Below, piece after piece: positions 42,904 to 50,979 of a stretch of DNA of 53,994 nt; positions within the stretch are counted from its first letter, which is position 1; each line of letters opens with the position of its first letter. The stretch is from E44-bin46 sp964354655. Lineage in GTDB: Bacteria; Chloroflexota; Dehalococcoidia; Dehalococcoidales; E44-bin46. The notes below the pieces were generated by a model that was not told the origin of the DNA, ran no database searches, and was given only the letters and a program-made list of their open reading frames with translations. Both the position numbers and the translations under genes were made by a program. The stretch covers positions 1 through 53,994 of the forward strand of contig CAYHAL010000006.1 of the NCBI GenBank assembly GCA_964354655.1, given 5' to 3'.

Positions 42904-43605
42904 GTGAAGGTAGAGAACTTGCACGGTTGGCAGGTTAGCATTGACCAGGCTGTGGACATACAGTTGAGGCTGGCAGCACAGGTGTCCAGAAGTGGTGAAG
43001 TCGGAACTCCCCACTTTATAGCCGGGGTGGATATATCAGCCGATAAAGGACAAGGGGTGGCTACCGGGGCGGTGGTTGTTTTACAGTACCCTGAATTTGA
43101 GGTAGTGGAAACAGAAGTAGTAAACGACAAGCTTAACTTCCCCTATATCCCCGGGCTTTTGTCCTTCAGGGAGGCACCTTTGATACTGGCTGCTTGTCAG
43201 AAACTTACTATTACTCCCGACCTTATTTTGGTTGATGGACAGGGGATTGCCCACCCCCGACGAATGGGTCTTGCCTCCCACATAGGGCTCTTTTTGAATT
43301 CACCAACTATTGGCTGCGCTAAGTCTCTACTATGTGGTACACATCAATTACCAGGTGCCAAGCCAGGTAGCTACGCCGAGGTGGTTGACAATGGTGAGAC
43401 TATAGGGGCGGCTTTACGAACTAAGCTTGGAACCAAGCCTATTTATGTTTCCATAGGTCATAAGATTGACCTGCCAACTGCTATCTACTGGGTCATGAAG
43501 TGCTGCCGTGGATATCGTATTCCTGAATCAACTCGGCTTGCCCATCTGGCGGCTGGCGGCAACTTGGCACCTAAAGCCGGCTATCAGAGCAAGCTTTTTG
43601 TCTAA
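42904..43605 (+). CDS. nfi: Endonuclease V
   Basis: The 233-residue enzyme cuts next to deoxyinosine and starts repair of deaminated adenine. All family motifs are present: GVDIS with Asp43, PYIPGLLSFRE (80-90) with Glu90, DGQGIAHPRRMGLASHIG with Asp111. The GTG start lies directly after a strong promoter and no ribosome-binding site precedes it, so the mRNA is probably leaderless. Confidence 0.95.
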   Translation: MKVENLHGWQVSIDQAVDIQLRLAAQVSRSGEVGTPHFIAGVDISADKGQGVATGAVVVLQYPEFEVVETEVVNDKLNFPYIPGLLSFREAPLILAACQKLTITPDLILVDGQGIAHPRRMGLASHIGLFLNSPTIGCAKSLLCGTHQLPGAKPGSYAEVVDNGETIGAALRTKLGTKPIYVSIGHKIDLPTAIYWVMKCCRGYRIPESTRLAHLAAGGNLAPKAGYQSKLFV

Positions 43606-43620
43606 AAGAATTTAGAGGTC

Positions 43621-43823
43621 GTTTAACGACCTATCCCCCTGTCCCCCTTCCCTTGTTAAGGGAAGGGGGAGTGGAGATAAGAGAGGGGCGAAGCCGGGGT
43701 AAAAAGCCCCTCTAAAACTCCTTTTAAGGAGAGTCAAAGAGAGGCGAATACGGGGTAAAAAGCCTCTCTAAAGTCTCTTTCCCCTCTCCTTGAGAAGGAG
43801 AGGGGGATTAAGGGGGTGAGGGC
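43621..43823. repeat. Dispersed palindromic repeat, copy D (full length, expanded loops)
   Basis: Same hairpin order as copy A, but the loops of the two inner hairpins carry extra stretches: CCGGGGTAAAAAG near 43691-43705 and TACGGGGTAAAAA near 43747-43762. The right end (AAGGGGGTGA) serves as the ribosome-binding site of prfB. Confidence 0.85.
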
Positions 43824-43825
43824 AG

Positions 43826-44924
43826 ATGCAAGAGTTAAGGGATAAACTAAAGGATTTACAGGCTAGGGTAGCTATGTCGTTGGTGCACCTTTGACATCGC
43901 TACTAGGGAGAAGGAGATTACCCGCTTGGAGAAAGAGTCAGCCCAGCCTGACTTCTGGTCAGACCGGGCTAAAGCTCAGGGTATCATGCGTCGGTTAGCT
44001 GAACAGAAGAAGCTGGTGCAGTCTTGGCGTGAGATGGAGAAAAAGGTGGCTGACATTGCTGAGTTAGTCCCCCTAATACAGGAGGATGCTCCGCTGTGGG
44101 CAGAGATTCAGTCTGAAATAGGTAGGGTGGCTTCCCGCCTTGATGAGCTGGAACTAGAGAGGGCGTTTACCGGTGAGTATGATGCCAGAAATGCTATTTT
44201 AGCCCTTCATGCCGGGGCCGGGGGTACAGAATCCCAAGATTGGGCTGAGATGCTACTGAGGATGTACCTTCGCTGGGCTGAGCGGCACGGTTATAAGGCT
44301 GAGGTATTAGACATTTCCCCGGGGGAGGAGGCAGGGATAAAGAGTGCCGTCATTGGGGTCAGCGGCGATTATGCCTGTGGCTATTTAAAATCAGAGCACG
44401 GAGTCCATCGCCTGGTTCGTCTTTCCCCTTTTGATGCTGACCACGCTCGGCATACCTCCTTTGTCTTGGTTGAGGTTATGCCTGAAGCTGAAGCCGATGT
44501 AGACGTTAAGATTGAGCCTGACGATTTGAGGGTTGATGTGTTTAGGTCAAGTGGACCGGGAGGACAGCATATGCAGAAGACGAGCAGTGCTGTCAGGTTG
44601 ACCCATCTACCTACAGGATTGGTGGTTACCTGTCAGAGCGAGCGTTCTCAGCACCAGAACAAGGAAATTGCCTTAAGAATACTTCATTCTCGCCTGCTGG
44701 AGTTAGAGCTGGCAAAGAGGGCTGAGGAAAGGGCCAGGCTTAAAGGCAAGCGTATCGCCGCTGGCTGGGGTAACCAGATTAGAAGTTATGTCCTCCATCC
44801 CTATAAGATGGTAAAAGACCACAGGACTGATTATCAGACAAGCGATACCGATGCGGTATTAGGTGGGGAATTGGATGGCTTTATCACCGCCTATCTTCGG
44901 TCTAAGATGGGTAGACAAGGATGA
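43826..44924 (+). CDS. prfB: Peptide chain release factor 2 with programmed +1 frameshift
   Basis: RF2 ends translation at UAA and UGA. The first frame runs from the ATG at 43826 to an in-frame TGA at 43892-43894, read as CTT TGA C; slipping one base continues at GAC (43893) through to 44924. The joined product is about 365 residues, the normal RF2 length. The stop-codon tripeptide SPF and the GPGGQ catalytic motif are present. The AAGGGGGTGA that serves as ribosome-binding site belongs to the neighbouring repeat. The internal stimulatory Shine-Dalgarno is weak (GGTG three bases before CTT). The last 4 bp overlap the next gene. Confidence 0.95.
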
Positions 44925-46066
44925 ATAAGAAGGCTCGCCTATTAGCTTTAACCTTTTGTTTGTTGGCTTTATTAGTTCCTAGCCTGGTTCAAGCCCAGGG
45001 TGGGCTAGCAATACTGGGTAGCTCGGCTCAGGCTGAGTTCCCTTATAGGCTTAATTTTAGTTTATCAGCCGAGAGCGATGTCAATATTACTGATATTCGT
45101 CTCCACTACTGGGTTGACCGAATAGGCTTTGCCCGGGTAACCAGCGAAGTCTATATTGAATTTGTGCCAGCTAATACTGTTCATATTAATTGGTCTCTGG
45201 AAATGGTGATGATAGGTGGGCTACCCCCGGGGTCTAGTGTAGAGTATTGGTGGACAGTGGAGGATGCCAAGGGTGACAAGGTTGAGACAGCTTCAGTTCA
45301 GGTTAAGTTTAACGATAATCGCTATTCTTGGCAAAGTTTAACCGCGGGTAAGGTAACTATATACTGGTACGAGGGAGGCGAGTCCTTTGCTCAGGAGCTA
45401 ATAGCAACGGCTCAGCAGGCTTTAGCTCGGCTGGCTGAGGACACTGGTGCCGAGCTTGAGAAGCCGGTTGAGATATATATCTACGCTAATGCTCAGGATC
45501 TGCAAGGGGCTATGATTTATCCCCAAGAGTGGACTGGGGGAGTAACCTTTATCCGATACGGTGTTGTCGCTATTGGTATAGCTCCGAGTAATGTTGATTG
45601 GGGTAAGCGAGCAATTGCCCATGAGCTAACCCATTTAGTCATTAATCAAGTTACCCTTAACCCTTATATTGACCTGCCTACCTGGCTTGACGAGGGTTTA
45701 GCTATGTATAACGAGGGTCCACTGGAGCCAGCGTTTGCTGACTCTCTTAGTACAGCAATAGCTGAGAATAGGCTTATCTCGGTGCGGAGCCTGGCAAGCC
45801 CCTTTTCTGCCTATGCCGAGGAGTCCGTCCTTTCCTATGCTGAAAGCTATAGGCTGGTTGATTTTCTCATCACTAATTATGGCGGGGGGAAGATGCTTGA
45901 GCTGCTGAATACCTTTAGGCAGGGAAGTAGCTATGACGGCGCTCTAGAGGAGGTTTATGGCTTTGATATGGATGGGCTGGATGCCTTGTGGCGGGCTTAT
46001 GTTACTATGTCGGCTCAGCCAAGCGTGATGGAGGTGTTCCCAGCCCTAGTCGCCGCTGGCTATTGA
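44921..46066 (+). CDS. Secreted peptidase of the MA clan
   Basis: The 381-residue protein has a signal peptide ending at about residue 26 (VQAQ), an N-terminal Ig-like region, and a metallopeptidase domain with AHELTHLVI (HExxH) and downstream WLDEGLAMY that supplies the third ligand, typical of peptidase MA-like (gluzincin) domains. It acts outside the membrane; the substrate is unknown. Overlapping prfB by 4 bp, it is translated from the same message. Confidence 0.85.
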   Translation: MNKKARLLALTFCLLALLVPSLVQAQGGLAILGSSAQAEFPYRLNFSLSAESDVNITDIRLHYWVDRIGFARVTSEVYIEFVPANTVHINWSLEMVMIGGLPPGSSVEYWWTVEDAKGDKVETASVQVKFNDNRYSWQSLTAGKVTIYWYEGGESFAQELIATAQQALARLAEDTGAELEKPVEIYIYANAQDLQGAMIYPQEWTGGVTFIRYGVVAIGIAPSNVDWGKRAIAHELTHLVINQVTLNPYIDLPTWLDEGLAMYNEGPLEPAFADSLSTAIAENRLISVRSLASPFSAYAEESVLSYAESYRLVDFLITNYGGGKMLELLNTFRQGSSYDGALEEVYGFDMDGLDALWRAYVTMSAQPSVMEVFPALVAAGY

Positions 46067-46087
46067 AAGCCGGGCATGGAGGCAAGG

Positions 46088-46780
46088 ATGACCAAGAAGT
46101 CATTTACTATTCACGATTTGCCTATCTCTGAGCGACCGAGGGAAAGGTTGCAAAAATTTGGCGTCGAAGCCCTATCGGCTCAGGAGATTTTAGCCCTGAT
46201 TCTGGGTCGTGGTATCGCCGGTGAATCGGTAATGGTAACCGCCCAAAGGCTGCTATCTCGGTTTGGCAGTCTTAAAGGCATTGCTAATGCCTCAGTGGAG
46301 GAACTGTCCCAGGTAAAGGGAATAGGTATTGCCAAGGCATCTCAGATTAAGGCTGCTTTTGAGTTGGCTAACCGGTTAGAGGGCTATTTGGAAGCTGGTA
46401 GCAAGCCAGTAGTCAAGACGCCCGATGATGTAGTCGGCTTGGTCAGGGGCAGACTAAAGGCTAAAAAGAAGGAGCACTTTCTGGCACTCTTGCTGGATAC
46501 CAGAAATCAGCTAATAAAGGTGGCGGAAATTTCAGTTGGTAGCCTGGATGGTAGCATTGTTCACCCCAGGGAGGTATTCAAGGAGGCAATATCGGCTACT
46601 GCCGCCTCGGTTGTCTTCGCCCACAACCACCCCTCGGGCGACCCCACCGCCTCGGAAGATGATATAAGGTTGACCAAAAGGCTCGCCGAGGCAGGGGAGA
46701 TTGTAGGTATAGATGTCCTAGACCATATCATTATCGGCGATAAAAACTTTTTGAGTCTGAAACGGGAAGGATTGTTTTAA
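46088..46780 (+). CDS. radC: RadC-family JAB-domain protein
   Basis: The product of about 230 residues has an N-terminal helix-hairpin-helix region (SQVKGIGIAKASQIKAAF) and a C-terminal JAB/MPN metal domain with HNHPSGDPTASEDD. Its exact role in DNA metabolism is unsettled. The in-frame ATG at 46076 is less likely than 46088, which follows GGAGG at normal spacing. Confidence 0.93.
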   Translation: MTKKSFTIHDLPISERPRERLQKFGVEALSAQEILALILGRGIAGESVMVTAQRLLSRFGSLKGIANASVEELSQVKGIGIAKASQIKAAFELANRLEGYLEAGSKPVVKTPDDVVGLVRGRLKAKKKEHFLALLLDTRNQLIKVAEISVGSLDGSIVHPREVFKEAISATAASVVFAHNHPSGDPTASEDDIRLTKRLAEAGEIVGIDVLDHIIIGDKNFLSLKREGLF

Positions 46781-46800
46781 ATCTGTCACAGAGCCAAGCG

Positions 46801-48396
46801 ATGAAGAGGATATTGTATATACTTCTTTCGGCGGTCTTATTATGTAGCCTGCTTATTGTTGGCTGCCAGCCCAAGCAGCAAATAGCGCCAACGCCGCCTG
46901 GTGAAGAAAAGGTTCTCACCCTCTATGACATTGACCCGCTAACCCTTGACCCGGCGGTTTCCAGTGAAATGATTTCTCATCAATATATAGTGCAGCTATT
47001 CAGTGGCTTGGTTCGCCTTGATGATAACCTGGAGCCGGCTCCTGATATCGCCCAGGATTGGAAGGTTAGCGATGATGGACGAACCTATACCTTTTATCTC
47101 CGACATGATGTCAGGTTCGACGATGGCAGGGAGGTCAAAGCCGAGGATTTTAAGTACTCCTGGGAGCGGGCTTGCGACCCGGCTACCGGGTCTAACACCG
47201 CAGCCACCTATCTGGGGGATATTATCGGCGTTAAAGAAGCATTAGCCGGTGAGACTAAAGAAATTAGCGGGGTCAGGGTTATTGATGATTATACCCTGCA
47301 GGTAACTATTGATGCGCCTAAGTCCTATTTCTTGTCCAAGCTGACCTATCCTACCTCCTTTGTCGTTGATAGGGCTAATGTAGCCTCGGGGCGGGACTGG
47401 TGGCACAGCCCAAATGGCACCGGTCCGTTTAAGCTCAAGCAGTGGGAGGAAAACAGCTTACTTGTTCTGGAGAGGAATGACCTTTACTATGGAGAGGTGG
47501 CTAAGGTTGATTTGGTTAATTTTCAATTGTGGGGTGGGGTGCCCATGAATATGTATGAGACAGGCGAAATCGATGTCACCAGTGTCTCGGTCGATTATAT
47601 TGACAAGGTTACCGATGAGCGGGGCTCATTTTACCACGATTTAGCCATCGTCCCTGAGCTTAGCTTCTACTATATTGGCTTTAATACCACTAAACCGCCG
47701 TTTGACGATGTTAACATCCGCCGTGCCTTCTCTCAGGCTATTGATAAAGATAAACTGGTTTCTTTAGTGTTTAGAGGTACAGTGCAGTCAGCGGGTGGCA
47801 TCTTACCGCCGGGTATGCCGGGCTATAATCAAAATTTATCAGGGCTGAATTTTGACGTAACAAAGGCAAAGGAGTTAATTGCCAACTCTCGGTATGGTGA
47901 TGTATCTAATCTGCCGCCGATTACTATTACCACCGCTGGCTGGGGAGGGGCAATAACGTCAGAGCTGGAGGCTATTATCTATGAGTGGCGAAACAACCTG
48001 GGTGTGGAAGTCGAGGTAAGGCAGCTAGAGCCAGAAAGGTTCCTTTATTACCTCATGGAGGAGAAGGACGAGATGTTTGATATGGGTTGGATTGCTGACT
48101 ACCCCCACCCCCAGGATTTTCTGGATGTTTTATTTCATAGTGGTACCGAGAACAACTATGGCGAATATAGTAACCCTGAGGTAGATGCTTTACTGGGTAG
48201 GGCGAATGTAGAGCCAGATAAAGAGGCGGGTCTGGGCTTATATCAGCAGGCTGAGCAACTACTGGTTGAAGATGCTGCCTGTCTACCTTTGTGGTTTGGC
48301 AAAAATTATGTTTTGGTCAAGCCCTATGTTAGCGGCTATAAGCTGACTCCGATGGGCTTTGCCATGTTAAATACCGTCTCCGTTGAGCCCCACTAG
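46801..48396 (+). CDS. Oligopeptide/dipeptide ABC transporter substrate-binding lipoprotein
   Basis: The 531-residue protein has a lipobox (IVGC, Cys22) and a full SBP_bac_5 fold (LDPAVSSEMISHQYIVQLFS, the family's DPATGSN and FNTTKPPFDDVNIRRAFSQA segments). It captures peptides or similar solutes for an ABC importer; no permease or ATPase gene is nearby, so it is an orphan. The stop TAG directly abuts the CCA end of tRNA-Ser on the other strand. Confidence 0.9.
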   Translation: MKRILYILLSAVLLCSLLIVGCQPKQQIAPTPPGEEKVLTLYDIDPLTLDPAVSSEMISHQYIVQLFSGLVRLDDNLEPAPDIAQDWKVSDDGRTYTFYLRHDVRFDDGREVKAEDFKYSWERACDPATGSNTAATYLGDIIGVKEALAGETKEISGVRVIDDYTLQVTIDAPKSYFLSKLTYPTSFVVDRANVASGRDWWHSPNGTGPFKLKQWEENSLLVLERNDLYYGEVAKVDLVNFQLWGGVPMNMYETGEIDVTSVSVDYIDKVTDERGSFYHDLAIVPELSFYYIGFNTTKPPFDDVNIRRAFSQAIDKDKLVSLVFRGTVQSAGGILPPGMPGYNQNLSGLNFDVTKAKELIANSRYGDVSNLPPITITTAGWGGAITSELEAIIYEWRNNLGVEVEVRQLEPERFLYYLMEEKDEMFDMGWIADYPHPQDFLDVLFHSGTENNYGEYSNPEVDALLGRANVEPDKEAGLGLYQQAEQLLVEDAACLPLWFGKNYVLVKPYVSGYKLTPMGFAMLNTVSVEPH

Positions 48397-48486
48397 TGGC
48401 GGAGGGGGTGGGATTCGAACCCACGGTCCCCAAAAGGGAACAGCGGTTTTCAAGACCGCCTCCTTAGACCACTCGGACACCCCTCC
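48397..48486 (-). tRNA. tRNA-Ser(UGA), CCA encoded
   Basis: Minus-strand type II tRNA: acceptor GGAGGGG pairs with CCCCTCC, anticodon loop CTTGAAA gives anticodon TGA, a long variable arm and GTTCGAATC T-loop. Discriminator G and an encoded CCA. Reads UCA and related serine codons. Confidence 0.95.
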
Positions 48487-48495
48487 ACATTTGGT

Positions 48496-48501
48496 ATTAT
48501 A
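48496..48501 (-). promoter_or_regulatory. -10 element of the tRNA-Ser gene
   Basis: TATAAT on the minus strand ten bases before the mature tRNA end; no good -35 at the expected distance. Confidence 0.35.
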
Positions 48502-48588
48502 CTGAGAAGTTAGACAAATTTCTATGTAAAAATGATTAGAAGTTAGGAGTTTAATCCTTCTCTAAGATAAGAGGAACTTCTGTGCGAG

Positions 48589-49263
48589 TCAAATACTCAA
48601 TTCAGAGTACAATTTCTCTAGGAATATTCTCATTCTTTCTAACGATTGCTCGCAATATGTTATAATTTCTATGTCTGTCCTTCCTTGTGAGGGGTCTTCA
48701 GGGTCTTTGAATAGATATGTTTTTCCGTCTTTCCATTCATATTTCTCGCTTGGAATATCAATCCTTTTCACTCCAGTTGAGTCTATCTGAAACTGAGGTT
48801 TTTCACTTTTCTTCACGATGAAGGTAGGTCCCTCTGTGATATGCCAATAGCGCAGTAGCTCTCGATGCGTTGCTGAATTACGATAGTTATTAAGTCTCCA
48901 AAGCCACGAATCTTGGTCATCTCGCAACTTTTGCTCAGGTCGCAAATTCTTGACATCCAGTAATTTGTTGATTTGTCTTACCACTTTTGCAGTATCATTG
49001 AGTCTGTGTTTTTCTAATTCCTTAATTAATCGCTTTCTCTCAGTGGCTTTTACCTTGGGTATCCCATATTGGTTAATTATCCCCTGCAAAAAGAAGTCTT
49101 TCGCAGAAACGATTTCAAAGAAGAATCCGTCCAGATTGGCTGCCATCTCTTGCTGCTTATCTGCCTTGATTTTGTGAAAACCACCAGCGTCTGCTGCCAG
49201 AGTTTTGAGGTTCTCAAGAAAATAGCCTGCCCTTTCCAGTTTTTCATTTACTCCTTTGAACAT
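48589..49263 (-). CDS. HEPN-like protein, possible ribonuclease
   Basis: The 224-residue helical protein contains RNSATH at residues 128-133, the R-x4-H motif that is the catalytic signature of HEPN ribonucleases, within helical context (WLWRLNNYRNSATHRELL). The rest resembles the Cthe_2314-type HEPN group only loosely. HEPN toxins cleave RNA, often tRNA anticodons. It lies between tRNA-Ser and serS, in the serS direction, 21 bp after serS. Whether it acts on the adjacent tRNA is inference. Confidence 0.6.
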   Translation of the reverse strand: MFKGVNEKLERAGYFLENLKTLAADAGGFHKIKADKQQEMAANLDGFFFEIVSAKDFFLQGIINQYGIPKVKATERKRLIKELEKHRLNDTAKVVRQINKLLDVKNLRPEQKLRDDQDSWLWRLNNYRNSATHRELLRYWHITEGPTFIVKKSEKPQFQIDSTGVKRIDIPSEKYEWKDGKTYLFKDPEDPSQGRTDIEIITYCEQSLERMRIFLEKLYSELSI

Positions 49264-49284
49264 GGGAACTCCGCTAGTCTTTCT

Positions 49285-50526
49285 TTACCTAATCACCTTC
49301 TCCCCAACATAGGGCTGGAGGGCTTCGGGGATAATTATGCTGCCGTCGGGTTGCTGGTAGTTCTCCATTATGGCAATCATGACTCGGGGCAGGGCTAGCC
49401 CTGAGCCGTTAAGAGTGTGGACAAACTGGGGTTTCTCCTCGGGGGAGGGGCGGTAGCGGATATTAGCCCGCCGGGCTTGAAAATCACCGCAGTTGGAGCA
49501 GGAAGATACCTCTAACCACTCTTCACAGCCAGGCGCCCACATCTCAATGTCATAGGATTTAGTTGAGGCAAAGCCTAGCTCAGCAGTGCACAGCTGCTTA
49601 ACCCGGTAGGGCACTCCCAGCCTCTGGCAGACCTCTTCAGCGTCATTGACCAGTTTCTCCAGCTCCTGGTTAGAGGTGGCTGGCTCAGTGAATTTGTATA
49701 ACTCTACCTTATCAAACTGGTGTCCCCGCTTTATCCCTCGGGTGTCCTTGCCCGCCGACATCTTCTCCCGACGAAAACAGGCAGTGTAGGCGACGTAATA
49801 GATGGGTAAGGTTCCCAGCGATAGGATTTCATCTCGGTGGAGACCGGTAAGGGGCACCTCAGCCGTAGGCACAAACCAAAGGTCGTCCTCTTCGTCGTGG
49901 TACAGGTTATCGGCAAATTTAGGCAGGTTACCACTGCCTGCCATACATTCCCGCTTGACCATAAACGGGGGATATACCTCTTGGTAGCCGTGCTCGGTGG
50001 TGTGGAGGTCGAGCATAAAGGTGATGAGAGTTCTCTGAAGTCGGGCGCCTGTCCCTTTGAGCACATAAAAGCGGGTGCCTGATAGCTTCACCCCTCTTTC
50101 AAAGTCAATGATGCCTAGAGTCTCTCCCAGTTTCCAGTGGGGCTTAGGCTCAAAATCAAAGCTCTTCGGCTCCCCCCAGGAGCGCACCACCACATTATCC
50201 TCTTCACCCCTACCCACTGGAACTGTGGGCTGGGGGATATTGGGCACCTGCATCAGCAGCCCTTCCAGTTGCCAGTCAATACTTCTGAGTTCCTCCTCGA
50301 GGGCTTTTATTTGATTGCGTATATCTATTCCCCTAGATCCATCACCCTTTCCTTTTTCCTTGGCTATTTCTTTACGAAAGTGCCTAAGCTTTTCAAGATT
50401 TGATAGCTCATTACGGCGTAAAGCATCAAGCTCCAGGATTTCGTCTAGCGGGGCTGTGTCGTGACGCTTGGCTACTGCCTCCCGCACTAGGTCTATATTT
50501 TCACGGACAAACCTCAGGTCAAGCAT
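49285..50526 (-). CDS. serS: Seryl-tRNA synthetase
   Basis: The 413-residue class II synthetase has the N-terminal coiled-coil arm that grips the long variable arm of tRNA-Ser (about 30-100), motif 2 (TACFRREKMSAGKDTRGIKR) and motif 3 (NGSGLALPRVMIAIMENYQ). The tRNA-Ser gene is less than 1 kb downstream on the same strand. Confidence 0.97.
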   Translation of the reverse strand: MLDLRFVRENIDLVREAVAKRHDTAPLDEILELDALRRNELSNLEKLRHFRKEIAKEKGKGDGSRGIDIRNQIKALEEELRSIDWQLEGLLMQVPNIPQPTVPVGRGEEDNVVVRSWGEPKSFDFEPKPHWKLGETLGIIDFERGVKLSGTRFYVLKGTGARLQRTLITFMLDLHTTEHGYQEVYPPFMVKRECMAGSGNLPKFADNLYHDEEDDLWFVPTAEVPLTGLHRDEILSLGTLPIYYVAYTACFRREKMSAGKDTRGIKRGHQFDKVELYKFTEPATSNQELEKLVNDAEEVCQRLGVPYRVKQLCTAELGFASTKSYDIEMWAPGCEEWLEVSSCSNCGDFQARRANIRYRPSPEEKPQFVHTLNGSGLALPRVMIAIMENYQQPDGSIIIPEALQPYVGEKVIR

Positions 50527-50539
50527 AGATTATTTATTA

Positions 50540-50625
50540 ACCCTCCCCCTTTATCCCCCTCCCTTATTAAGGGAGGGGGAATTGGTTATATAAGAGAGGC
50601 TTCGCCTCTCTTTAACTCTCCGTAG
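50540..50625. repeat. Dispersed palindromic repeat, copy E (partial)
   Basis: Contains CCCCCTCCCTTATTAAGGGAGGGGG and AGAGAGGCTTCGCCTCTCT hairpins, upstream of serS. Confidence 0.75.
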
Positions 50626-50684
50626 TATTTATCCTTCAAACCTCCCTTGACGCTCTGTGAAAAGTTGGCATCTATCTGAGTGCG

Positions 50685-50948
50685 TTACTTTGGAACAATT
50701 TCCTCATGGCCTATTATGTTGCCCGTGTCTGGATCCACTTGGTATCGAAAGTTTCGCGTCTCCTTATGGTGCTTCCCCGTTTTTCGTATAAGGGTGCCTT
50801 CTACATCCCAGAATTCTTGTCTTCCAGCGGCCGAATACCAGCATTTACGGAAGACCAGGCTTTTAATCTTGTCACCATACTCAGTTTCCAGTGCTCTTCT
50901 CACCACCGTCTCAGCTACCGAGGCGTCTGCTATTTTCTTTTCTGCCAT
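50685..50948 (-). CDS. Small conserved-looking protein of unknown function (87 aa)
   Basis: The product begins with a charged helix and continues in a beta-rich half (FWDVEGTLIRKTGKHHKET, FRYQVDPDTGNIIGHEE). GGAGGGG precedes the ATG at normal spacing. It follows lysS after 31 bp and is likely co-transcribed. I do not recognise the family. Confidence 0.6.
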   Translation of the reverse strand: MAEKKIADASVAETVVRRALETEYGDKIKSLVFRKCWYSAAGRQEFWDVEGTLIRKTGKHHKETRNFRYQVDPDTGNIIGHEEIVPK

Positions 50949-50979
50949 TTTCCCCTCCTGAGTTCCTTCTGTGCTCTCC

